From Ponticoccus alexandrii (GTDB lineage: Bacteria > Pseudomonadota > Alphaproteobacteria > Rhodobacterales > Rhodobacteraceae), in the NCBI RefSeq assembly GCF_016806125.1, contig NZ_CP047170.1:248001-312000 (forward strand): a DNA stretch of 64,000 nucleotides, read 5' to 3'. This document shows positions 1 through 7,857 of this stretch, in pieces (position 1 is the first letter of the stretch; each line of letters begins with the position of its first letter). The notes under the pieces were generated by a model. That model ran no database searches, was not told the origin of the DNA, and saw only the letters and a program-made list of their open reading frames with translations. The translations under genes and the position numbers were made by a program.

Positions 1-1055
1 TCCTCGGTCGTCACGCGGATCTGCAAGGCGTGACCGTGCAGCGTGATGTCCGTCTGGCAGGCGGCGCCGGTGGCTTCGGCCAGCGTCTTGCCCTCTGCGA
101 TCAGGATCTGAGCCTGCACGATGTCGATGCCGGTGACTTCCTCGGTGACGGTGTGCTCCACCTGCACGCGTGGGTTGACCTCGATGAAATAGAAGTTGCC
201 GGTGTCAATATCCATCAGGAATTCGACGGTGCCGGCGCATTCATAATTCACATGCTGACAGATCTTCTTGCCCAACGCGCAGATCTCGGCGCGCTGTTCT
301 TCGGAAAGATACGGCGCTGGGGCGCGTTCCACGACCTTCTGGTTCCGGCGCTGGACCGAGCAGTCGCGTTCGAACAGGTGGTAGATCTGGCCATGGCTGT
401 CGCCAAGGATCTGCACCTCGACGTGGCGGGCTCGGATGATCATCTTCTCCAGATAACCCTCCCCGTTGCCAAAGGCGGCCTCGGCTTCGCGGCGCCCTTC
501 CAGTACCTTTTCCTTCAGCGTGTCCGGCCCCTCGATCGGGCGCATGCCGCGGCCACCGCCACCCCACGAGGCCTTGAGCATCAGCGGATAGCCGATTTCG
601 GCCGCTTCCCTAGCGATGGCCCCAAAATCGTCGCCCAGAACCTCGGTTGCGGGGATGACGGGCACGCCCGCTTCAATCGCCACGCGGCGGGCGCTGGCCT
701 TGTCGCCAAGGGCGCGCATGGTTTCGGCCCTGGGACCGATAAAGGCAATGCCGTTGGCGGCGCAGGCGTCCACGAACTCGGGGTTTTCCGAAAGCAGGCC
801 ATAGCCGGGATGGATGGCATCGGCGCCGCATGCCCTGGCCACGCGGATGATCTCGGGGATCGACAGATAGGCCGCGACCGGACCCAGACCCTCGCCGATC
901 CGGTAGGCCTCATCCGCCTTGAAGCGGTGCAGGCCCAGCTTGTCCTCTTCCGCATAGACGGCAACGGTCCGTTTGCCCATCTCGTTGGCGGCACGCATGA
1001 TGCGGATCGCGATCTCTCCCCGGTTTGCGATGAGGATCTTCTGAAAATTGGCCAT
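1..1055 (-). CDS. pyc: Pyruvate carboxylase, N-terminal part (runs off left edge)
   Basis: This is the biotin carboxylase end of pyruvate carboxylase, which makes oxaloacetate from pyruvate, ATP and bicarbonate. The first ~351 residues are present; a full enzyme is about 1150. The protein opens MANFQKILIANRGEIAIR, the classic start of this domain. It continues with AVYAEEDKLGLHRFKADEAY, a wording typical of pyruvate carboxylase rather than acetyl- or propionyl-CoA carboxylase subunits. The glycine-rich ATP-grasp loop (KASWGGGGRGMR) and the EVNPRVQVEHTVTEE segment with catalytic residues are visible. The ATG is at 1055 and the reading frame stays open to base 1. Acetyl- or propionyl-CoA carboxylase is the alternative, but the KRTVAVYAEEDK stretch argues against it. 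Confidence 0.93.
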   Translation of the reverse strand, partial: MANFQKILIANRGEIAIRIMRAANEMGKRTVAVYAEEDKLGLHRFKADEAYRIGEGLGPVAAYLSIPEIIRVARACGADAIHPGYGLLSENPEFVDACAANGIAFIGPRAETMRALGDKASARRVAIEAGVPVIPATEVLGDDFGAIAREAAEIGYPLMLKASWGGGGRGMRPIEGPDTLKEKVLEGRREAEAAFGNGEGYLEKMIIRARHVEVQILGDSHGQIYHLFERDCSVQRRNQKVVERAPAPYLSEEQRAEICALGKKICQHVNYECAGTVEFLMDIDTGNFYFIEVNPRVQVEHTVTEEVTGIDIVQAQILIAEGKTLAEATGAACQTDITLHGHALQIRVTTE

Positions 1056-1119
1056 GATAGGTCTTTTGTCTCAGTTGCTGGGCGGTCGGTGCAGGGCGCG
1101 GCGAAGCGCCAGGGACGGG

Positions 1120-2211
1120 TCAGGCTTCGGCGGGTGTCACGCGCTGTCCGTCCCCGAAAAGAAGCAGGTCCGAGGGGTCGACAGAGAGGCTGACCGCGTC
1201 GCCCGCCCCCAGCCCCGGCCTGTGGCGCATCTTGACCTTGAAGGTCTCCTGCCGGTGCGAACGCAGCGTATAAACGGCATCGAGACCGAGGTTTTCGACC
1301 TTTTCCACCTGTGCCGGGGCGCGATCCGGCCGTGCCGGTTCGAGGCGGATATGTTCAGGCCGCACGCCGATCTGGGCGTGTTCGGCGGACAGGGTGCCGG
1401 GCATGGTCAGCCCCGCCCCGATCGAGGGGGCGACCAGGCGATCGCCCTCGCGTTCCACCGCGAACAGGTTCAGCGGCGGCGATCCGATGAAATAGCCGAC
1501 AAAGGCATTGGCGGGGCGCGCAAAGAGATCCTCGGGCGGTCCCGACTGCTGCAGCTCTCCGTCCTTCATCACGACGACTTCATCGGCAAAGGACATCGCC
1601 TCGCTCTGGTCATGGGTCACAAGGATCATCGTGATCCCGGTTGCCTTGTTGATGTCCCGCAGCTTGCGGCGCAGGCTGAACTTCATCTGGGGATCGATCA
1701 CCGTCAGCGGTTCGTCCAGAAGGACCGCGGCGACATCGTCGCGCACCAGTCCGCGACCAAGCGAGATGATCTGTTTCAGATCTGCGCTCAGGCGTTTTGC
1801 CGGTTCGTCCAGCCGCTCGGTCAGATCGAGAATATCGGCTATGTGCGCGATACGGGCTGAAATACGGGCCCGGTCCCAGCCTCGGCACTCCAGCGGAAAG
1901 GCAAGGTTCTGGCGCACCGTCTTGGTGGTGTAGATCACCGGAAACTGGAAGACCTGCGCGATGTTGCGGTCGACTGTGCGGGTTCGGGTCACATCGCGCC
2001 CGTCAAAAAACAACCGCCCCTCGCTGGGCGTCAGAAGTCCCGAAATGATGTTCAGCATTGTCGTCTTGCCACAGCCCGAGGGGCCCAGCAGCGCATAGGT
2101 CTTGCCGTCCTCCCAGGCCAGATCGACGGGCTTGAGCGCATAATCCAGCGGGCCGCACGGCGCGGCGTTGTAGGCATGGCCAAGGTGGCTGAGGATGATT
2201 TCGGCCATCAC
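1120..2211 (-). CDS. ABC transporter ATP-binding protein, GlpT-like (non-canonical signature)
   Basis: This is one of two different ATPase subunits of a carbohydrate or polyol importer. Walker A GPSGCGKT lies at residues 43-50, Walker B ends in D166-E167, and the H-loop histidine is at about 200 (VTHDQ). The signature is not LSGGQ but LSADLKQ (141-147), a hallmark of the GlpT subunit of the rhizobial glycerol transporter GlpSTPQV. A TOBE-like regulatory C-terminus follows. The start is a GTG at 2211 or an ATG at 2208, and it overlaps the stop of the preceding ATPase gene, so the two are translationally coupled. It is the last gene of the ADH/transporter operon. Glycerol itself as substrate is not shown; an alcohol or polyol is plausible because an alcohol dehydrogenase heads the operon. 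Confidence 0.85.
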   Translation of the reverse strand: MMAEIILSHLGHAYNAAPCGPLDYALKPVDLAWEDGKTYALLGPSGCGKTTMLNIISGLLTPSEGRLFFDGRDVTRTRTVDRNIAQVFQFPVIYTTKTVRQNLAFPLECRGWDRARISARIAHIADILDLTERLDEPAKRLSADLKQIISLGRGLVRDDVAAVLLDEPLTVIDPQMKFSLRRKLRDINKATGITMILVTHDQSEAMSFADEVVVMKDGELQQSGPPEDLFARPANAFVGYFIGSPPLNLFAVEREGDRLVAPSIGAGLTMPGTLSAEHAQIGVRPEHIRLEPARPDRAPAQVEKVENLGLDAVYTLRSHRQETFKVKMRHRPGLGAGDAVSLSVDPSDLLLFGDGQRVTPAEA

Positions 2212-3260
2212 GCGGACCCTCCGGAATAATAAGTGCCGTCTTCGCGGAAGATCAGCAGCCGCGCAGGGTCAATGGCGACGCCCAATTCGGTCCCCGGCCG
2301 CATGTCATGGATGCCGTCCAGCAGCATGACCGCGTCGCCGAACGGCAGATGCAGATGGACGATAGTGTCAGAACCGGAAAACTCGGACAGGGTGATCCGC
2401 GAAGGGATCCCGCCGCCGATCAGCAAACCGTCCGGGCGAATCCCGACCTGAAGCGCCTGGCCGGGCGGCATGCCCAGCCCGGACACGGGGACCGTGACAT
2501 TCCCTGCCAGATGCACCGTATCCGTCCCGACGGTGCCCGCGAAGATCGAGATCGGCGGGTCGCTGACGACGCGGGCGACATCCACCGTCGGAGGCGCGTT
2601 GAACAGCGCCGCCGGTTCGCCCTCTGCCACGATCCGGCCTTCGTGCATCACGATCATCCGGTCGCCAAGCTGTATCGCCTCGGCCGGTTCGGTCGTGGTG
2701 TAGAGGATCACGCCACCGACAGAGCGGCGCAGCAGCCTGGGGAATTCCTCGCGCAGTTGTTCGCGCAGCTTGTAGTCGAGGTTGGCCAGCGGCTCGTCCA
2801 TCAGCAGGATGCGCGCCTTCTTGACGATGGCCCGCGCCAGTGCGACGCGCTGCTGCTGCCCGCCGGACAGCGCCGAAGGACGACGCTCTGCGAAGTCGGC
2901 CAGACCGACGAGCCGCAAGGCCTCTGCGGCGCGGCTGTTGGCCTGGGACCGGCCAAGGCCCTGACGCCGCAGCGGGAATGCCACGTTGTCCAGCACGGAG
3001 AGATGCGGGTAGTTGATGAACTGCTGGTAGACCATCGCCATCTGACGGTTCCGGATCGCGACCCTGGAAAGGTCGGTGCCGTCAAGCCGGATCGTGCCGC
3101 TTGCCACCGCATCCAGCCCGATCAGGGTGCGCAGAAGCTCGGTCTTGCCCGCGCCCGTGCGCCCCAGGATCGTGTAGATCCTGCCGGCATCGAAGCGCGC
3201 GTTCAGGTCGCGCAGCGGGGATTTCGCCTGATCGGTCGAGAGGTTTTCAAGTGTCAGCAT
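2208..3260 (-). CDS. ABC transporter ATP-binding protein, GlpS-like (H-loop His missing)
   Basis: This 350-residue ATPase is the partner of the neighbouring GlpT-like subunit. Walker A GRTGAGKT is at 33-40, a canonical LSGGQQQR signature at 131-138 and Walker B MDE at 154-156. The H-loop, normally VTHD, reads YTTTEPAEA around 187-195, so the switch histidine is absent. With the partner's changed signature this leaves one complete and one degenerate composite ATP site per heterodimer. A C-terminal TOBE-like region covers about residues 240-350. The gene sits 3 bp after the inner-membrane permease gene and overlaps the next ATPase gene. The paired-ATPase layout is known from GlpST glycerol transporters, and the substrate here is unproven. 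Confidence 0.85.
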   Translation of the reverse strand: MLTLENLSTDQAKSPLRDLNARFDAGRIYTILGRTGAGKTELLRTLIGLDAVASGTIRLDGTDLSRVAIRNRQMAMVYQQFINYPHLSVLDNVAFPLRRQGLGRSQANSRAAEALRLVGLADFAERRPSALSGGQQQRVALARAIVKKARILLMDEPLANLDYKLREQLREEFPRLLRRSVGGVILYTTTEPAEAIQLGDRMIVMHEGRIVAEGEPAALFNAPPTVDVARVVSDPPISIFAGTVGTDTVHLAGNVTVPVSGLGMPPGQALQVGIRPDGLLIGGGIPSRITLSEFSGSDTIVHLHLPFGDAVMLLDGIHDMRPGTELGVAIDPARLLIFREDGTYYSGGSA

Positions 3261-3263
3261 GGG

Positions 3264-4109
3264 TTACCTGAATGCCCCCGCCAGCGAGCCGCGCGACATG
3301 AACCGTTCGACCACCACCGCGATCAGGGCCAGCGGTGTGACCGAGATCAGCGCAAAGGCCGAGAGCGACCACCATGGGGTGACCGAAGAGTTCAGAGAGA
3401 CGATGGCCACCGGCAGCAGCTGCGTTTCGGTGAAGGTCAGCGTGAAGGCGAAGAAGAAGTCGTTCCATCCGAAGATCAGGCAGAACATGCCCGCCACCAC
3501 CAGACCCGCCAGTGAATTGGGCAGGATCACCCGGAAGAAGGCCCCGATTGGGGTGCAGCCGTCGATCATCGCCATTTCGTCCAGCTCGCGCGGGATCGAG
3601 TCGAAAAAGTCGATCATCACCCAGACCGCGATTGGCAGCAGCAGCGCGATATAGACGATGACCAACCCCCAGATGGTGTCGAGCGCCGAGATTTCCTTGA
3701 GCATCAAGAAAAACGGAATCGCCAGCACGATGGGCGGCATGATGCGCTGCGAGATGAAGAAGAACGTGATGTCGGAATTCTTCACAAAGCCGGCGCGGAA
3801 CTTGTAGCGGCTGAGCCCGTAGGCGGCGAGCGTTCCCAGCGCCAGGCTGATGATGCTGGCCAGCAGCGTGACCGTGGCCGAGTTCAGGAAAGGCGTGACG
3901 ATATTGATGCCCTGACTGCCCGAGGCGAAGAGCGAGCGCCAGCCCAGCGTGGTCGGCTCGAACTCGACCCAGGGCAGGTAGCGCGCCCCGCCGGTCACAG
4001 AATTGGCATCCTTGAACGAGGTGCTGAGAGCCCAGAGAAAGGGAAAGACGACAAACGCCGACCAGCCCAGCAGGCACAGGTACTTCAGCAGTTGATAAGA
4101 GCGGGACAT
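3264..4109 (-). CDS. ABC sugar/polyol permease (MalG/GlpQ-like)
   Basis: This 281-residue inner-membrane permease belongs to the binding-protein-dependent transport family. Six or so hydrophobic segments are visible, beginning with LLKYLCLLGWSAFVVFPFLW near the N-terminus. The cytoplasmic coupling (EAA-type) loop is SIPRELDEMAMIDGCTPIGA, around residues 190-210, which contacts an ATPase subunit. It ends with VVERFMSRGSLAGAFR, a typical MalG-type tail (FVRGLTAGAVKG-like). The start ATG is at 4109, and the stop of the upstream permease lies immediately before it. It pairs with the upstream permease to form the membrane channel of the same importer. Confidence 0.9.
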   Translation of the reverse strand: MSRSYQLLKYLCLLGWSAFVVFPFLWALSTSFKDANSVTGGARYLPWVEFEPTTLGWRSLFASGSQGINIVTPFLNSATVTLLASIISLALGTLAAYGLSRYKFRAGFVKNSDITFFFISQRIMPPIVLAIPFFLMLKEISALDTIWGLVIVYIALLLPIAVWVMIDFFDSIPRELDEMAMIDGCTPIGAFFRVILPNSLAGLVVAGMFCLIFGWNDFFFAFTLTFTETQLLPVAIVSLNSSVTPWWSLSAFALISVTPLALIAVVVERFMSRGSLAGAFR

Positions 4110-4110
4110 C

Positions 4111-4974
4111 TCACCCCTCCTTGCCGATCAGAAGCCGCGCGAGCAGCTTGGCGATGATGGTCAGGGCGGCGATCATCAGCACCAGATAGGTCAGCGACAG
4201 CGCCGCTGAATAGCCCACCTGGAAATCGCGCAGACCCCGGATGTAGATATAGTAGGACGCGGTCTCCGTGGCGGTGCCGGGCCCGCCCGAGGTCATGACG
4301 TAGACGGTGTCCATGATCTTGGAGGCCTCGATCAGACGGATCACCAGCGCCCCGATGGAAATCGGCGCCATCAGCGGAAAGGTCACCTGCCAGAACGTCC
4401 GCCAGGGGCCCGCGCCGTCGATGGCAGCGGCCAGGAAGGGCTCGCGCGGGAGCGAGACGAGCCCGGCCAGCAGCAGCAGGAACATGAAGGGCGTCCATTG
4501 CCAGATCTCGACCAGCGCGACGCTGACAAAGGCGCCTGCCGCGCTCGACAGCCATGGCACCGGGCCGATGCCGACATAGGAAAGCAGGTCGTTCGCGGGG
4601 CCGAGGCTTTCGTGGAACACGGTGCGCCAGATCACCGACATCACCACCGGCGTGGTCATCATCGGCACCAGGAACAGCACCCGGAAGATCCGCCCGCCGC
4701 GCATCTCCTTCCAGACGGCCAGCGCCAGCACAAAGCCCAGCACGTATTGTGCCGTCACCGTGAGCGCGCTGAGCGCCGACAGCCGCAGCAGGCTCTGCCA
4801 GAAGCGGCTGTCCTGAAAGACGCGCAGATAGTTGCGCCCGCCGATGTAATCGAGACCGGCCTGATAGACATCCCAGCTCGAAAAGCTGACCCGGACGGTG
4901 AAGACCAGCGGAAAGACGATGATCGCCAGCAGGGTCAACAGCGCGGGCAGCAGGAAGAAATGCTTGATTTTCAT
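4111..4974 (-). CDS. ABC sugar/polyol permease (MalF/GlpP-like)
   Basis: This is the 287-residue second permease subunit of the importer. It starts at MKIKHFFLLPALLTLLAIIV (ATG at 4974); the frame stays open further upstream, but that part runs into the binding-protein gene and lacks membrane character. About six transmembrane segments are visible. The coupling loop reads SLPREPFLAAAIDGAGPWRTF, with the conserved EAA-like A-A-I-D-G core. It lies 67 bp downstream of the binding-protein gene and 1 bp upstream of the next permease gene, so the genes form one operon. Confidence 0.9.
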   Translation of the reverse strand: MKIKHFFLLPALLTLLAIIVFPLVFTVRVSFSSWDVYQAGLDYIGGRNYLRVFQDSRFWQSLLRLSALSALTVTAQYVLGFVLALAVWKEMRGGRIFRVLFLVPMMTTPVVMSVIWRTVFHESLGPANDLLSYVGIGPVPWLSSAAGAFVSVALVEIWQWTPFMFLLLLAGLVSLPREPFLAAAIDGAGPWRTFWQVTFPLMAPISIGALVIRLIEASKIMDTVYVMTSGGPGTATETASYYIYIRGLRDFQVGYSAALSLTYLVLMIAALTIIAKLLARLLIGKEG

Positions 4975-5041
4975 TATGGGAAAACGCGTGTCCGATTGGG
5001 GAAGGCGGGCATGCCTCCTTCCCCGTTGCGGTTTGACGGGC

Positions 5042-6574
5042 TCAGGTGTCGCCGTCTTCGAGACGGACGAGGTTGGCATAGGCCTCGCGCAGACGGTCTT
5101 CGCCGATCCGGTCGACGATGCCGCGCCATTCCTCGGCCACGCCATCCAGCGCCTCCTGCGGGGTTTTCTGCCCGGCCATCGCCTCGGCCACGCCATTGGC
5201 CATCGAGGACATGAACTGGCTGACCCCCGGCACGCGCAGGTCATAGACCCGGTTGTCGCTGTCCTCCATTCCCGACAGTGTGGCGACATAGCTGTCCGCG
5301 ACAGCGGCGTCCCAGCCCAGCCCCTGCCAGAAGGCGCTGTCGAAATGGCTGGTCCGATAGGGGTTGACCCCGAAACGCCCGATCTGAAGATCGTGGAAGG
5401 TGTTGGATTCGTTGGAGAAGAAGCAGAGATAGTCGAAGGCCATCTCCTTTTCCTTCGACTGCGCCGACACCGCCGAGGTCCAGCCCCAGGTCATATAGGG
5501 TGCGCGGTTCGGGTTTTCGAAGCTGTCCCACTGGCCTGTGTCGCGGTTCCAGACCTCACGGGCGCCCGGCAGCGGCGCCGCGGCAACCTTGTTGCGGACC
5601 CTGCTGTCCTCCTGCTGCGCCTGAACAAAGGCGTCGTCCCAGGAATAGCTCATCAGGGTCTGGCCGCCGCCGAACGAGAAGATCTCGTCGCCCAGGCCGA
5701 AATTGCTGCCGCCCGGCGGAAAGGCCTTTTGCGCCTCGACGAACAATTCGAGCCCGCGCACGAAGCCCGGCGTGTTGATCAGGGGTTCCATCGTGTCCAG
5801 ATCGAAGAAGAAGCCGCCCTTGACATCGGGGTGCTTGGCATAGGGTGCCGCGCGGCTGATGAAAGCCGAGAACATCAGATCGTCGCGTTTGGCGACCTCG
5901 GCCGAGCCGAAGTTGACCTCGCCGTCGCCATCCCAATCGAACCCTGAGAAATAGGTGGCGACCTCGTTGTATTCCTCCCAGGTGGCCGGAACGGTCAGCG
6001 CGCGCCCGGTGTCGGCAAGGAATTTCGCCTTCAGCTCTTCATTGTCGAAGACATCGGTGCGGTACTTCAGATAATGTCGGTCCCCGTCCATCGGGTACTG
6101 GATCATCTCGCCGTTCCAGGACGCCACGCCCTTGAAGCTGTCGGTGACGTTGGCCATCCCGGTCGAGGCGACATAGGCCTCGGGCACCGGCGCCAGGAAG
6201 CGGTTGAAATCGCCGATCCAGAGCGAGCCGTAAAACATCACGTCATAGGCGTTCTGGCCGCTCTGAAAGGGGATCATAATGCGCTGGAACAGATCGCCGA
6301 AGGGCACATGCACCACGTTTACCTCGGCGCCGGTCAGCTTGGCGAACTGTTCGGCATGCAGCGCCGTCGGCTCGCCGATCACCGGGATCGCATGGGTGAT
6401 GATGTTAAGCTTGCGACCGGAATAGTCCTTGGCGTCGATGGCGGCGTAATTGCAGGTGCCCGGAAGATCCTGTTCAATGCCGAACTCAGTGTAATCCTGC
6501 GCTATGGCCGGGCTCAGCGATCCGGCCGCGGCAAAGGCTAAGGTCGAAAGCGACCCGACGAATTGCTTTTTCAT
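5042..6574 (-). CDS. ABC transporter periplasmic substrate-binding protein (family 1)
   Basis: This 510-residue extracellular solute-binding protein has a Sec signal peptide (MKKQFVGSLSTLAFAAAGSL, cleavage after SPAIA). The body shows the features of large sugar/polyol binders: VVHVPFGDLFQRIMIPFQSG, then the domain containing DVMFYGSLWIGDFN and the hinge/closing region MTWGWTSAVSAQSKEK. It is longer than a typical maltose-type binder (about 400), closer to the binder of the glycerol ABC system. It lies 30 bp after the alcohol dehydrogenase gene and ahead of the permeases, so it shares their mRNA. The ligand cannot be read from the sequence; a small polyol or alcohol-derived compound is an inference from the dehydrogenase. 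Confidence 0.85.
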   Translation of the reverse strand: MKKQFVGSLSTLAFAAAGSLSPAIAQDYTEFGIEQDLPGTCNYAAIDAKDYSGRKLNIITHAIPVIGEPTALHAEQFAKLTGAEVNVVHVPFGDLFQRIMIPFQSGQNAYDVMFYGSLWIGDFNRFLAPVPEAYVASTGMANVTDSFKGVASWNGEMIQYPMDGDRHYLKYRTDVFDNEELKAKFLADTGRALTVPATWEEYNEVATYFSGFDWDGDGEVNFGSAEVAKRDDLMFSAFISRAAPYAKHPDVKGGFFFDLDTMEPLINTPGFVRGLELFVEAQKAFPPGGSNFGLGDEIFSFGGGQTLMSYSWDDAFVQAQQEDSRVRNKVAAAPLPGAREVWNRDTGQWDSFENPNRAPYMTWGWTSAVSAQSKEKEMAFDYLCFFSNESNTFHDLQIGRFGVNPYRTSHFDSAFWQGLGWDAAVADSYVATLSGMEDSDNRVYDLRVPGVSQFMSSMANGVAEAMAGQKTPQEALDGVAEEWRGIVDRIGEDRLREAYANLVRLEDGDT

Positions 6575-6604
6575 GATGTCCTCCCTGGATATCGAATGGA
6601 TGGC

Positions 6605-7657
6605 TTACGGGATCAGAACCGCGCGCCCCCGAATCTTGCCGGCATGCAGCATGTGCAACGCACGGTCGGCGTCCTGCAGGCTGAATTCCTGGGTTTCGAG
6701 ATGGACCAGACCGCGATGGGCCAGCTCCATCAGCTCTGTGAGTTCCGCCCAGGTGCCGACCAGATTGCCGATGATGTTCTTTTCGGTGATGACGAGATCG
6801 ACGCTTGGGACCACCACGTCCTCGCCATAGCCGACGACGTAATAGCTGCCCGCGTTGCGGGTCATGGCCAGCCCGCGCGAGGTGGTGCCGCGCTCGCCGA
6901 CGAAATCCAGTACCGCTTCGGCACCCTTGCCGCGCGTCAGCGACAGGATCGCCTCGACTTCGCCGCCGTCCGCCTTCACCAGATGGTCGGCGCCGCATTC
7001 CTGCGCCAACTGCAGCGAGGTATCAGAGGTATCGACCACGATGATTTCGGCGGCGCACATGGCGCGGAGTACCTGGATGGCGATATGCCCCAGCCCGCCG
7101 GCGCCGATCACCACGCAGTATTCGCCCGGCAGAAGATGGCGCGTGGCCTTCTTCGCGGCGCGATAGGCGGTCAGGCCCGCGTCGGAATAGGGCGCCACGT
7201 CCTTGGGGGCCAAGGTCTTGGGCAACGCCACGATGTTGCGCGCCGAGGTGACCAGCGCCTCGGCATAGCCGCCATGGCTGTCGAGCCCCGGAAACCGGCC
7301 CTCGCCATGCATGTCCTGCCCTCGGCGGCAGGCCAGACAAGTGCCATTGGACACCTTGGGATGCACGATCACCGGATCGCCCTTGCGAAGCCCCTCGACC
7401 TCGGGGCCGACCTCTTCGATCCAACCGGCGTTTTCATGGCCGAGGATCAGGGGCAGAAGCCCGGTGCCGCTGGGGTCCATATGCGGCCGCCAGACGCCCT
7501 CGATCACATGCAGGTCGGTCCGGCATACCCCTGCCCCGCCGATCCGCACGATCACGTCGGTGGCGCTGGTCAGGATCGGGTCGGGTACGTCTTCGAACCG
7601 AAGCCAGGACGGCGCAGTCAATGCGTCGTCGTAGTGATGAAGCACTTGCGCTTTCAT
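6605..7657 (-). CDS. Zinc-dependent NAD alcohol dehydrogenase with partly lost structural zinc site
   Basis: This 350-residue medium-chain dehydrogenase probably oxidises an alcohol with NAD+. The catalytic zinc ligands are present: C45 (GAGVCRTDLH) and H74-E75 (LGHENAG). The Rossmann motif GAGGLGHIAIQ lies near 185, with an acidic D about 20 residues later (VVDTSD), which favours NAD over NADP. The lobe that normally holds four structural cysteines reads SNGTCLACRRGQDMHGEG. Only C107 and C110 remain; N104 and G118 occupy the other two places. It is the first gene of the transporter operon, divergent from the AcoR-like regulator at 7858, which is its likely controller. A second, different ADH lies in the monooxygenase operon. 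Confidence 0.88.
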   Translation of the reverse strand: MKAQVLHHYDDALTAPSWLRFEDVPDPILTSATDVIVRIGGAGVCRTDLHVIEGVWRPHMDPSGTGLLPLILGHENAGWIEEVGPEVEGLRKGDPVIVHPKVSNGTCLACRRGQDMHGEGRFPGLDSHGGYAEALVTSARNIVALPKTLAPKDVAPYSDAGLTAYRAAKKATRHLLPGEYCVVIGAGGLGHIAIQVLRAMCAAEIIVVDTSDTSLQLAQECGADHLVKADGGEVEAILSLTRGKGAEAVLDFVGERGTTSRGLAMTRNAGSYYVVGYGEDVVVPSVDLVITEKNIIGNLVGTWAELTELMELAHRGLVHLETQEFSLQDADRALHMLHAGKIRGRAVLIP

Positions 7658-7857
7658 GATGTTACCCTCCCTCGGAACACGACATCTTCAGCCCTTCTAG
7701 CGGCCGGAAGGCGGGTCGGGGGGCGGTGAGCGTGTTCAGTTTCTGCCTTGTCGCGAGGCGAAGGTGCTCAGTTTATGAACGCACAGGAGGATTACAGACC
7801 CTGGCAGAGATGGTACCCTTTCCGTCGGGGGAAGGCATTGCGGAACGGGAGGAGCCA

